Positions 36,218 through 46,426 of a stretch of DNA of 64,000 bases are shown here, in pieces. How positions within the stretch are numbered: the stretch's first letter is position 1; every line of letters starts with the position of its first letter. A program made the translations under genes and the position numbers. This DNA comes from BOKV01 sp041397525 (GTDB lineage Bacteria; Pseudomonadota; Alphaproteobacteria; Rhizobiales; Rhizobiaceae), in contig JAWKWL010000002.1 of NCBI GenBank assembly GCA_041397525.1, forward strand, positions 434,001-498,000, given 5' to 3'. The notes beneath the pieces were generated by a model. That model saw nothing but the letters and a program-made list of their open reading frames with translations. It ran no database searches and was not told the origin of the DNA.

Positions 36218-36508
36218 ATGACCATTCTCCGTGACGAGCAGACCCCGGCAGAACATCGCGATGACCACCGTCGCATGTTGCGCTATATGGCGGTCAATGC
36301 CGCTGGCGGTGTCGTGATCGGCTTGCTGGTGACGGCGGCAATTTTCGGGTTCAATATCGCGACCCTTGGTGAGCGCGTTGCACATACGGCCAACCCCGTA
36401 CTGCCGGTATTTCTTGTGGGCGCACCGCTGGCGCTGCTCTTTGGCGGTGCGGCCGCTGCATCCTCCATCATCCTCCTGCCCTACAGGAAAAGGAAATCCC
36501 GACCATGA
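36218..36508 (+). CDS. Small membrane protein with two TM segments, unknown
   Basis: A 96-residue protein with a charged N-terminus (about 22 residues) and two hydrophobic helices (about 26-47 and 61-86), ending in a very basic tail (YRKRKSRP). It starts 4 bp after pccB and overlaps yghU by 4 bp, so it is embedded in the operon. No known family is recognised and no function is proposed. Confidence 0.65.
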   Translation: MTILRDEQTPAEHRDDHRRMLRYMAVNAAGGVVIGLLVTAAIFGFNIATLGERVAHTANPVLPVFLVGAPLALLFGGAAAASSIILLPYRKRKSRP

Positions 36509-37422
36509 CCGACGAGCCCAAATTCCCGCCTGAACTGAACCTCCCCGCAGGCTATGTCCCGCCCAAGGTCTGGACCTGGGACAAGGCGTCAGGCGGTGCC
36601 TTTGCCAATATCAACCGGCCCATCGCAGGAGCAACGCACGACAAGTATTTGCCTGTCGGCAGGCATCCGATCCAGCTTTATTCACTCGGCACCCCCAATG
36701 GGGTCAAGGTAACGATCCTGCTGGAAGAGCTGCTCGCAGCCGGTCATTCGGGTGCCGAATATGATGCCTGGCTGATCAATATCGGCAAGGGCGACCAGTT
36801 TTCCTCAGGCTTTGTCGAGGTCAATCCGAACTCGAAGATCCCGGCCATGATGGACCATGCGCCAAGGGATGGTGGCGCTCCGGTGCGGCTGTTCGAAAGC
36901 GCGTCGATGATGGTCTATTTGGCGGAAAAATTCGGCGCCTTCCTGCCCACCGAATTGCGCGCGCGCGCCGAGGCCATGAACTGGCTTTTCTGGCAGATGG
37001 GCTCTGCCCCGTTTCTGGGTGGCGGCTTCGGCCATTTCTATGCCTATGCGCCGATGAAGATCGAATATGCGATTGACCGCTACGCCATGGAGGTGAAGCG
37101 CCAGATGGACGTGCTTGACCGGCATCTCAGGGACCATGAATTCATGGCCGGCAAGGAATACACCATTGCCGACATGGCGATCTGGCCCTGGTATGGCCGC
37201 CTTGCTGCCAAGGCCGCCTATAACGACGCCGGAGATTTCCTTTCGGTCGATGAATATGAAAACGTCCAGCGCTGGATGAAGCAGGTCGGCGAGCGCCCGG
37301 CAGCCCAGCGCGGCTCCATGGTCAACCGGACCTTCGGCGAACCGTCCAAACAATTGCATGAGCGTCATGACGCCTCCGACTTCGAACTGAGGACGCAGGA
37401 CAAGATCGGGTCGCCAAGCTGA
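36505..37422 (+). CDS. yghU: Glutathione-dependent disulfide-bond oxidoreductase, YghU-type GST
   Basis: A 305-residue nu-class glutathione S-transferase homologue. The N-terminal extension (PPKVWTWDKASGGAFANINRP) is characteristic of YghU. A thioredoxin-like domain follows (YSLGTPNGVKVTILLEELL; NPNSKIPAM; ESASMMVYLAEKFG), then the helical C-terminal domain. Family members reduce disulfides or peroxides with two bound glutathiones. It overlaps both neighbours (4 bp and 1 bp). Why it lies between pccB and pccA is unclear; a redox-repair role during propionate metabolism would be inference. Confidence 0.88.
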   Translation: MTDEPKFPPELNLPAGYVPPKVWTWDKASGGAFANINRPIAGATHDKYLPVGRHPIQLYSLGTPNGVKVTILLEELLAAGHSGAEYDAWLINIGKGDQFSSGFVEVNPNSKIPAMMDHAPRDGGAPVRLFESASMMVYLAEKFGAFLPTELRARAEAMNWLFWQMGSAPFLGGGFGHFYAYAPMKIEYAIDRYAMEVKRQMDVLDRHLRDHEFMAGKEYTIADMAIWPWYGRLAAKAAYNDAGDFLSVDEYENVQRWMKQVGERPAAQRGSMVNRTFGEPSKQLHERHDASDFELRTQDKIGSPS

Positions 37423-37796
37423 TGCCAGCCCGCGACATGACCAAGCATAGGGGCTTTCCTTCCGGACTGCCCGGCACCGGCTTCCAGTTCACCATTCGCC
37501 GAGCCAATCCGCGCGGCGTCACCCCGGTAACTGCACGCCAGCGCCATGCTGACCGTGATGCGATTGATACGAAAGCCGATATCGCCTTTTTGCACTCGCT
37601 TTGGCATTATTTCGGGGAAGAACCCTTCGAGCGCGGCAATCTGGATGCCGGGCGGTTGAGCTGGCTTTTCGGTCGTGAGGTGGTTCCGGCTGAAACACCT
37701 TTTGACAACGCCTCCTATTCGGCATTGCTGCAAATCAATGTCGAAATGGCGATGAAGAACTATCCTGAAGCCTTTGCCGACGTGCTCGAGATTTGA
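37422..37796 (+). CDS. Hypothetical protein between yghU and pccA
   Basis: A 124-residue cytosolic-looking protein with a basic N-terminal third (RRANPRGVTPVTARQRHADRD) and an acidic C-terminal part containing AETPFDNASYSALLQINVEMAMKNYPEAFADVL-like helices. No signal peptide or membrane helix is seen. Its start overlaps the yghU stop by 1 bp (TGATG). I do not recognise the family and assign no function. Confidence 0.6.
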   Translation: MPARDMTKHRGFPSGLPGTGFQFTIRRANPRGVTPVTARQRHADRDAIDTKADIAFLHSLWHYFGEEPFERGNLDAGRLSWLFGREVVPAETPFDNASYSALLQINVEMAMKNYPEAFADVLEI

Positions 37797-37840
37797 GCAC
37801 ACGGATTCGGACCCCCGGCGAAGCGGAAAGGAGAAGTGCG

Positions 37841-38206
37841 ATGCTGAAGATCGGAAAGGAAAGCGAAACCCTGTTCACGATTGATCTCGATGGCAAGATC
37901 ACTGCGGCCGAGATGAATGTGGAACTCGACAAGCTTCTGGATATGTCGGCAGACGTGAAAGGTGGCAAGCTACTGTATGACGTGCGCAATTTCCAGATGC
38001 CTGAATTCGGGGCATTGGTGGTCGAATTTCGCAAATTGCCGGCGCTGCTGGGCCTGATCCGTCGTTTCGACAAGGTGGCACTTCTTGCCGAAGAGGCGTG
38101 GCTGCGAAAATTTGCCGAGTGGGAGGGCGCCCTCTTCCCCGGCCTGGAAATCAGGTCCTTCTCCCATGACGGGGAGCAGGCCGCACTGGAATGGCTGATG
38201 GCCTGA
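37841..38206 (+). CDS. SpoIIAA-like/STAS-fold protein
   Basis: A 121-residue protein resembling the SpoIIAA-like family: alternating beta strands and helices with IDLDGKITAAEMNVELDKLL near the start, GKLLYDVRNFQMPEFGAL in the middle and a final EAWLRKFAEWEGALFPG...SFSHDGEQAALEWL pattern. Such proteins bind small hydrophobic ligands or act as anti-anti-sigma-like partners; the role here is unknown. ATG 37841 is preferred because AAGGAGAAG lies 6-7 nt upstream; an in-frame start 16 codons earlier overlaps the previous gene. Confidence 0.7.
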   Translation: MLKIGKESETLFTIDLDGKITAAEMNVELDKLLDMSADVKGGKLLYDVRNFQMPEFGALVVEFRKLPALLGLIRRFDKVALLAEEAWLRKFAEWEGALFPGLEIRSFSHDGEQAALEWLMA

Positions 38207-38287
38207 GACGAAGGCGCGGCATACGAAAAGGCCGAAAGGCGAGAATGTGGGCGGCCCTTCAGGGCCGGCCGGAACCGGGGAGTTTGA

Positions 38288-40294
38288 ATGTTCAAGAAGA
38301 TCCTGATCGCCAATCGTGGCGAAATAGCCTGCCGGGTTATCAAGACCGCCAGGAAGATGGGCATTCAAACGGTTGCGGTCTATTCCGATGCCGACCGCGA
38401 TGCACTGCATGTGAAGATGGCGGACGAGGCAATCCATATTGGTCCGCCACCGGCCGCCCAGTCCTATATCATCATCGACAAGATCATGGATGCGATCCGC
38501 CAGTCGGGAGCCGAAGCGGTTCATCCGGGCTATGGCTTCCTTTCGGAGCGCGCCGAATTTGCCGAAGCACTTGAGAAGGCGGGTGTTGAGTTCATCGGCC
38601 CGCCGGTTGGTGCTATCCATGCCATGGGCGACAAGATCACATCGAAGAAGCTCGCCGCAGAGGCCGGCGTGTCCACCGTTCCCGGCTATATGGGCCTGAT
38701 CAATGATGGTGATGAAGCGGTGCGCATCGCTTCGGAAATCGGCTATCCGGTCATGATCAAGGCTTCTGCCGGTGGCGGCGGCAAGGGCATGCGCATCGCC
38801 TGGAACGAAAAGGAAGCGCGTGAGGGTTTCCAGTCTTCGAAGAACGAGGCAAAGGCCTCGTTTGGCGATGACCGCATCTTCATCGAGAAATTCGTCACCC
38901 AACCGCGCCATATCGAGATCCAGGTGCTCGGCGACAAGCACGGCAACTGCATCTATCTGGGCGAACGCGAGTGCTCGATCCAGCGCCGCAACCAGAAGGT
39001 CGTCGAGGAAGCACCATCGCCTTTCCTTGATGAAAAGACCCGCAAGGCCATGGGCGAGCAGGCGGTGGCGCTCGCCAAGGCCGTCAATTACTGCTCGGCT
39101 GGCACGGTTGAGTTCATCGTCGATGGCGACCGCAATTTCTATTTCCTCGAAATGAACACACGCCTGCAGGTCGAACATCCCGTCACCGAACTGATCACCG
39201 GCATCGATCTTGTCGAACAGATGATCCGGGTTGCGGCAGGTGAGCCGCTGCCAATGACGCAAGCGGATGTGAAGCTCGACGGCTGGGCGATGGAATCGCG
39301 CCTTTATGCCGAGGACCCGTATCGCAATTTCCTGCCATCGATCGGACGGCTGGCGCGTTACAATCCGCCAGCCGAGGGAAGCCTCGCCGATGGCACGATC
39401 ATTCGCAACGATACCGGCGTCTATGAAGGCGGCGAGATTTCGATGTTCTATGATCCGATGATCGCCAAGCTCTGCACCTGGGCTGACTCACGCGAAAAGG
39501 CGATTGACGCCATGTCGAATGCACTCGACGCCTTCGAGGTCGACGGCATTGGTCATAACCTGCCGTTCCTTGCTGCAGTCATGGAACATTCGCGGTTTCG
39601 CAAGGGCAACATCACCACGGCCTTCATCGCCGAGGAATGGCCGGACGGGTTCACAGGCGTGTCCCTGCCCAAGAAAACCTGTGAGGCATTGGCCTCGATT
39701 GTTGCTGCCTGCAACTTCATCATACACCAGCGCGCGACCCGCATCTCAGGCGCGATGGAAAACCATCGCCGCATTGTCGGTGCCGATTGGATGGTGACAG
39801 TAGGGGGGCATGACTTTCCGCTTGCCATCACACGCGAGGGCGAAGCCTTCCAGATCACCCATGTCGGCTCGAAGCCCGTTGTCGTTGATCTTGGCGGTTG
39901 GCGCCCTGGCCAGAGCCTCATCCGCGCCCGCATCGGCAGGAGCGCCTTTACCGTCAAGATTGACCGCAAGCCGCAAGGTTTCCGCTTGCGCTACCGTGGT
40001 GCAGACCTGCGCACCTTCTGCCGCACCCCGCGTGAGGCGGAGCTTGCCCGCCTGATGCCGGTGAAAGTCCCGCCCGACACGTCACGCCTGTTGCTTTGTC
40101 CGATGCCGGGCCTTGTGGTGTCGATTTCGGTTGCCGAGGGCGATGAGGTCGAGGAGGGCCAGACACTTGCCACAGTGGAAGCCATGAAGATGGAAAACAT
40201 CCTGCGCGCCGAGAAACGCTCGAAGGTAAAGAAGATCAATGCAAAGGCCGGTGACAGCCTCGCTGTCGATGAAATCATCATGGAGTTCGAGTGA
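38288..40294 (+). CDS. pccA: Propionyl-CoA carboxylase alpha (biotin carboxylase/carrier) subunit
   Basis: Carboxylates its own biotin for PccB. The 668-residue protein has the biotin carboxylase core (about 1-450: KASAGGGGKGMRIAWN, ERECSIQRRNQKVVEE, FLEMNTRLQVEHPVTE). A BT linker region follows, and the C-terminal biotinyl domain has Lys634 in EAMKMEN. Length matches the PCC alpha family. It follows the SpoIIAA-like gene by 81 bp. Its stop overlaps the start of an A+T-rich gene that interrupts the expected junction with the methylmalonyl-CoA mutase gene. Confidence 0.95.
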   Translation: MFKKILIANRGEIACRVIKTARKMGIQTVAVYSDADRDALHVKMADEAIHIGPPPAAQSYIIIDKIMDAIRQSGAEAVHPGYGFLSERAEFAEALEKAGVEFIGPPVGAIHAMGDKITSKKLAAEAGVSTVPGYMGLINDGDEAVRIASEIGYPVMIKASAGGGGKGMRIAWNEKEAREGFQSSKNEAKASFGDDRIFIEKFVTQPRHIEIQVLGDKHGNCIYLGERECSIQRRNQKVVEEAPSPFLDEKTRKAMGEQAVALAKAVNYCSAGTVEFIVDGDRNFYFLEMNTRLQVEHPVTELITGIDLVEQMIRVAAGEPLPMTQADVKLDGWAMESRLYAEDPYRNFLPSIGRLARYNPPAEGSLADGTIIRNDTGVYEGGEISMFYDPMIAKLCTWADSREKAIDAMSNALDAFEVDGIGHNLPFLAAVMEHSRFRKGNITTAFIAEEWPDGFTGVSLPKKTCEALASIVAACNFIIHQRATRISGAMENHRRIVGADWMVTVGGHDFPLAITREGEAFQITHVGSKPVVVDLGGWRPGQSLIRARIGRSAFTVKIDRKPQGFRLRYRGADLRTFCRTPREAELARLMPVKVPPDTSRLLLCPMPGLVVSISVAEGDEVEEGQTLATVEAMKMENILRAEKRSKVKKINAKAGDSLAVDEIIMEFE

Positions 40295-41018
40295 TGGGAG
40301 AGGCTGCCAACTACATCTTGCATCACCTTAGCTCGGAAGGGATTGTTGGTGCAGATGACATTGATCAGGAAACAGTTGAACTACTAACTGATTTGGTTTG
40401 TGTAATGGGATCCCTGCACAGAGGAATGCCAGTTTATGGCAAGTGGTTTGAGGAACGAATACGTTCACACTTGGCTGAATTGATTCCAGATAGTTGGAGT
40501 GTTTCTGGGCCTTCTCAGATATACGATCCAAGTGTCCCAGATGTCCGTTCAAGATCTTGGGATTTGATAGTTCACCTAAAACCTGAAGTGGACTTACCGC
40601 CTATGGCGTCCGTCAATTGTGGTTTTCCACTTATACCAAAACAACTAGTTTGCATGGTGATCGATACAAAAACAATGTTTAATAACATATCCGAATATAC
40701 GGATAAAACTGTTAACAATCTGCGTGCAAACAATACACAAAAACAATTAGATTTTCTCGGTCCTAATATAAAAAAAGTGATATTGGCTGCAAGTTCAACC
40801 TGCCTGCAATCTACATTGTGGGAAAAAGGTCAGAAATTTGGAATTGATGTTTATTGTCTTTCAAAATCAAAAGCAAGCAGAGTCGATAAATGGGAGAATC
40901 GGAAATGGGAATTAAGATTTCAATATCTTCAAAATGGAGATAGCCCATTCCTGACTTTTCTAAACTCTGTATCTAACACTATTTCGAGTTATAAATTCGT
41001 GGAAGGCTTGCAATCGAC

Positions 41019-41022
<4 letters not shown>
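40294..41022 (+). CDS. A+T-rich cargo gene, DUF6602-like with PD-(D/E)xK-type nuclease core
   Basis: A 242-residue protein lying exactly between pccA and the mutase gene. The ATG overlaps the pccA stop (GTGATG; a GTG one codon earlier is an alternative start) and its TGA overlaps the next ATG, so it is coupled on both sides. The core reads SWD90 LIV ... VCMVID124-T-K126, the D...(D/E)xK arrangement of PD-(D/E)xK nucleases, and the overall pattern resembles DUF6602 proteins. No DNA-binding domain is visible. Composition differs sharply from the flanks: 40681-40740 and 40741-40800 each have 19 G/C of 60, and codons such as AAA, ATA and TTA are frequent. This suggests recent acquisition. Nuclease activity and any defence role are inference; the family call is tentative. 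Confidence 0.72.
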
Positions 41023-43163
<2,141 letters not shown>

Positions 43164-43208
43164 GGCAGCGTGACCCAAACCTGATTCCCATCACCAGCGG
43201 AGCGGCAA

Positions 43209-43994
43209 TTGTTCTTTGTCTTGTCAAAGATGTTCTGGGCGTTCGCCCGGCCTCTGAACTTCCTGTTTCTGCTGGCGGTGTTCGGCGCATTTCTCGCCCG
43301 CACCAGTTGGAAGCGGACCGCGCGGCTGGCAATCATGTTTTCGATTGCCATGACCGCGCTGACGGGTTTCACGCAGCTACCCGACTGGCTGATCTACCGC
43401 CTCGAAACCACTGCCAATTATTCGCCGATACCCGAACACCCTTATGGCATCATTGTGCTGGGTGGCGGGCTCGACGCCGACAGCGCGGTGCGCAAGGACG
43501 ATTATCATCTGGGCGAAGCTGCTGACCGGCTTGTGCTGGCGCTTGAGCTCAAACGCCGTTATCCGCAGGCGCGACTGGTATATTCGGGCGGTCTGGCAAC
43601 CATAGCCGGTGAAGGTATTCCCGAAACACGCGCTGCCGAGAAAATGATCACTGCCCTTTATGGTGACACCAGAGAAACCGAGTTCGAGCCGAATTCCCGC
43701 AACACCTGGCAAAATGCGGTTTTCACCGCCGAAATGTTGGGCGACGACCGTAACAAGACCTGGCTGCTGGTGACCTCAGCCTTCCATGTACCAAGGGCGC
43801 TTGGCTGCTTTCGCAAGGCCGGCATCAATGTCATTGCCGTGCCGACTGATTTTCGTGCCGACGAGTTTTCGTTTCCATGGCTTACCGGCGACATGGCCGG
43901 GCAATTCATCAAGATGAGCCTTTTCACCAAGGAGCTCATCGGATTGGTGGCATATCGTTTGACTGGCAAGATGGACCAGTTTCTGCCGCGATGA
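43209..43994 (+). CDS. YdcF/DUF218 (ElyC-like) family membrane protein
   Basis: A 261-residue protein with two N-terminal membrane helices (about 5-29 and 36-56) followed by a DUF218 domain: YGIIVLGGGLD, LVYSGGLAT, ETRAAEKMI, SRNTWQNAV and LVTSAFHVPRALGCFRKAG. Members such as ElyC and SanA affect envelope integrity and peptidoglycan precursor metabolism. The TTG start at 43209 is supported by GGAG 6 nt upstream. It follows the mutase gene by 45 bp but is probably functionally separate. Confidence 0.85.
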   Translation: MFFVLSKMFWAFARPLNFLFLLAVFGAFLARTSWKRTARLAIMFSIAMTALTGFTQLPDWLIYRLETTANYSPIPEHPYGIIVLGGGLDADSAVRKDDYHLGEAADRLVLALELKRRYPQARLVYSGGLATIAGEGIPETRAAEKMITALYGDTRETEFEPNSRNTWQNAVFTAEMLGDDRNKTWLLVTSAFHVPRALGCFRKAGINVIAVPTDFRADEFSFPWLTGDMAGQFIKMSLFTKELIGLVAYRLTGKMDQFLPR

Positions 43995-44087
43995 GGCTGG
44001 CTGGATTGCAATTGCGGCTTTCCATGACCCGACAGCCTTGTTAAAGCAGTCCGGCAAAAACTGTGAAAACCGGCATTGGGAAAGTGC

Positions 44088-45098
44088 ATGCTGTCTGAAA
44101 AATCCATTCTGATCACCGGCGGTACCGGCTCGTTCGGCAAGCATTTCATCAGGCGTGCGCTCGTACTGTATCCTGATATCAAGCGACTGGTCGTCTATTC
44201 CCGCGATGAACTGAAGCAGTTCGACATGAGCCAGGAGTTTCCGAACAGCAGGTTTCCCGGGATCCGGTTCTTCCTTGGTGACATCCGCGATGAACACCGC
44301 CTGAAGCGCGCTCTGGAAGGCATTGACATCGTGATCCATGCTGCGGCACTCAAACAGGTGCCCGCAGCTGAATACAATCCGTTCGAATTCATCAAAACCA
44401 ATGTCATTGGTGCCCAGAACCTTGTGGAGGCCTGCCTTGACGCGGGGGTGAAGACCGTGGTGGCACTTTCCACCGACAAGGCTGCCGCTCCACTCAATCT
44501 CTACGGCGCCACCAAGCTTTGCTCTGACAAGCTGTTCATTGCCGCCAACAACATTGTCGGTCGACGCCCACTTCGTTTTTCCGTGGTACGCTACGGCAAT
44601 GTCATGGGCAGCCGTGGCTCGGTGATTCCGTTCTTCCTGAAAATGCGCAAGACGGGCTCACTGCCGATCACCGATGAACGCATGACGCGCTTTTCAATTA
44701 CCCTGGATCAGGCAGTCGACATGGTTTTGTGGTCGATCGAGAATGCGATTGGCGGGGAAATAATTGTTCCCAAGATTCCCAGCTACCGCATAACCGATCT
44801 TGCCGAGGCTATTGCACCGGAATGTGACCGCCCGGTAGTTGGCATCCGGCCCGGCGAAAAGATCCATGAAGAAATGATCGTTCCTGCCGACAGCTTCAAC
44901 ACTGTTGACATAGGCGATTATTACGCAATCCTTCCACCCGACAACGACAAGACCGTAGCGAAATTTCAGGAGCGATTTGCGGTCAGGCAGGTTGAGCAAG
45001 GTTTCCATTACAATTCCGGAACCAACGACCATTTCCTGACCGTCGCCGAATTGCGTACGCTGATCCGTGACAATGTGGATGGCAGCTTCGAGGCCTGA
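44088..45098 (+). CDS. NAD-dependent nucleotide-sugar dehydratase, PseB-like (UDP-GlcNAc 4,6-dehydratase)
   Basis: A 336-residue extended short-chain dehydrogenase matching PseB/polysaccharide biosynthesis dehydratases. It has the NAD loop ITGGTGSFGKHF, DIRDEHRLKRAL, HAAALKQVPAAEYNPFE and the catalytic STDKAAAPLNLYGATK (Tyr-X3-Lys). Such enzymes begin synthesis of pseudaminic acid or related deoxy sugars from UDP-GlcNAc. The other pathway genes are absent here: neighbours are YdcF and an RND efflux pair. ATG 44088 is chosen over a near-cognate start 12 bp earlier. Confidence 0.85.
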   Translation: MLSEKSILITGGTGSFGKHFIRRALVLYPDIKRLVVYSRDELKQFDMSQEFPNSRFPGIRFFLGDIRDEHRLKRALEGIDIVIHAAALKQVPAAEYNPFEFIKTNVIGAQNLVEACLDAGVKTVVALSTDKAAAPLNLYGATKLCSDKLFIAANNIVGRRPLRFSVVRYGNVMGSRGSVIPFFLKMRKTGSLPITDERMTRFSITLDQAVDMVLWSIENAIGGEIIVPKIPSYRITDLAEAIAPECDRPVVGIRPGEKIHEEMIVPADSFNTVDIGDYYAILPPDNDKTVAKFQERFAVRQVEQGFHYNSGTNDHFLTVAELRTLIRDNVDGSFEA

Positions 45099-45197
45099 GT
45101 CCGATCCTGTCCAGGCAGCGTTGCAATATCCGGAATGCAGGGTGATCCTTCCCGGCGCAGTGCAGCGTTTACAGGTATTTGCTCAAGGTGATCGAGA

Positions 45198-46424
45198 ATG
45201 AAGCTGATCAGGCAATTGGTGATTTCGGCAATATTGATTGCCGTTACCGTTCCGGCAATGGCCTGGATATCTGCTGACTTCCGGCAATTCATGATCACTT
45301 ACGGCATGTGGCCAAAGCCTGCAGCACCAGGCACTGATACTGCATCCGGACCGGGCCAGAAGCAGGGCCAGAAACAAGGCCAGAAACAGGGCGAGAAGCC
45401 GGGACGACCGTCACGTGCTGCCTTGGTGGTCACGGCTCCCGTGGACATGGGCACCGTCAATGATCGTCTGACAGCCATCGGAACCGGCGTCGCCATCCGC
45501 ACCGTGACAGTGCGGCCGCAAGTGGCGGGACAGGTCGACAGCGTTCGTGTTGATTCGGGCTCGACCGTAAGACAGGGCGACATCATCGCAATGCTGGACG
45601 CAAGAAGCGAGACCATTGTTGTGGATCGCAGCCATGTTGCCCTGACTGCAGTCAGGGACAAGATGCATCGCTATGAAAACCTGCACAAGAACAAGACCAT
45701 CAGTTCGGTTGAGGTCGACCAGGCCAGAACCGAGATGGAAAATGCAGAATTGGCGCTGAGGGAGGCCGAACTCAACCTTGATCGTCGCATGATAAAGGCG
45801 CCAATCTCGGGCTCCATTGGAATCCTGGGAATCAATGCCGGCGACTACGTCACCACCCAGACAGACGTTACAACCATCGATGACCGCTCTGAAATTCTCG
45901 TCGAGTTTTTCGTGCCGGAAAAATTCGCGGGTCTCATGGTTCCTGGAACTCCGGTTTCCGCAACTTCGGTTGCCCGTCCCGGCGAACAGTTCAGTGGCGC
46001 TGTTCACGCAATAGACAACCGGGTCGATCAAACAAGCCGGACGTTACGGGTGCAGGCGCGCATTCCCAACAACAATGATGTGCTGCGTTCGGGCATGTCA
46101 TTCCAGGTCACCATGCGCTTCAAGGGTGAGAACCATCCTGCGGTGGACCCGCTTGCCATACAGTGGGATTCCAGCGGCTCCTATGTCTGGGCTGTTCGCG
46201 ATGGGAAGGCAGTGCGCGTTCCAGCTGCCATCATTCAGCGCAACACAGACAGGGTTCTGGTCAATGCCGACCTGGCACCGGACGACATGGTGGTTACCGA
46301 AGGTGTACAGAATGTCCGCGCCTATGGCGAAGTCAAGATTGCAGGTGATGCCGAGCAGGACGACAAGCCGGAGAAAAACAGCGAGCAGGGTGGAAAACCG
46401 GCGAAAGGGCCGACCGGATCGTGA
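45198..46424 (+). CDS. RND efflux periplasmic adaptor subunit (HlyD/MFP family)
   Basis: A 408-residue membrane fusion protein with an N-terminal membrane anchor (about 7-24) and no lipobox. The lipoyl/hairpin architecture is visible in VRPQVAGQVDSVRVDSGSTVRQGD and LDRRMIKAPISGSIGILGINAGDYV, joined by a coiled-coil hairpin (about 145-200). A Gln/Lys/Gly-rich linker (residues 53-66) is built from tandem 12-bp DNA repeats. The C-terminus is charged and Lys/Glu/Pro-rich. It overlaps the permease gene (GTGA), so both form one operon; no outer-membrane factor gene is adjacent. Confidence 0.88.
   Translation: MKLIRQLVISAILIAVTVPAMAWISADFRQFMITYGMWPKPAAPGTDTASGPGQKQGQKQGQKQGEKPGRPSRAALVVTAPVDMGTVNDRLTAIGTGVAIRTVTVRPQVAGQVDSVRVDSGSTVRQGDIIAMLDARSETIVVDRSHVALTAVRDKMHRYENLHKNKTISSVEVDQARTEMENAELALREAELNLDRRMIKAPISGSIGILGINAGDYVTTQTDVTTIDDRSEILVEFFVPEKFAGLMVPGTPVSATSVARPGEQFSGAVHAIDNRVDQTSRTLRVQARIPNNNDVLRSGMSFQVTMRFKGENHPAVDPLAIQWDSSGSYVWAVRDGKAVRVPAAIIQRNTDRVLVNADLAPDDMVVTEGVQNVRAYGEVKIAGDAEQDDKPEKNSEQGGKPAKGPTGS
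45354..45398 (+). repeat. 12-bp tandem repeat coding for a GQKQ linker
   Basis: Three full copies of a 12-bp unit of the form GGCCAGAARCAR, plus a diverged partial copy, run in frame from 45354 and encode GQKQ repeats in the adaptor linker. Copies differ only at third positions or in the last partial unit. Such tracts can change copy number by slippage without breaking the frame. Confidence 0.8.
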
Positions 46425-46426
46425 CC

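Noticed and set aside
45354..45398. Short repeats considered as a CRISPR-like array
   Set aside because: The units are 12 bp, contiguous without spacers, and in frame within a coding region.
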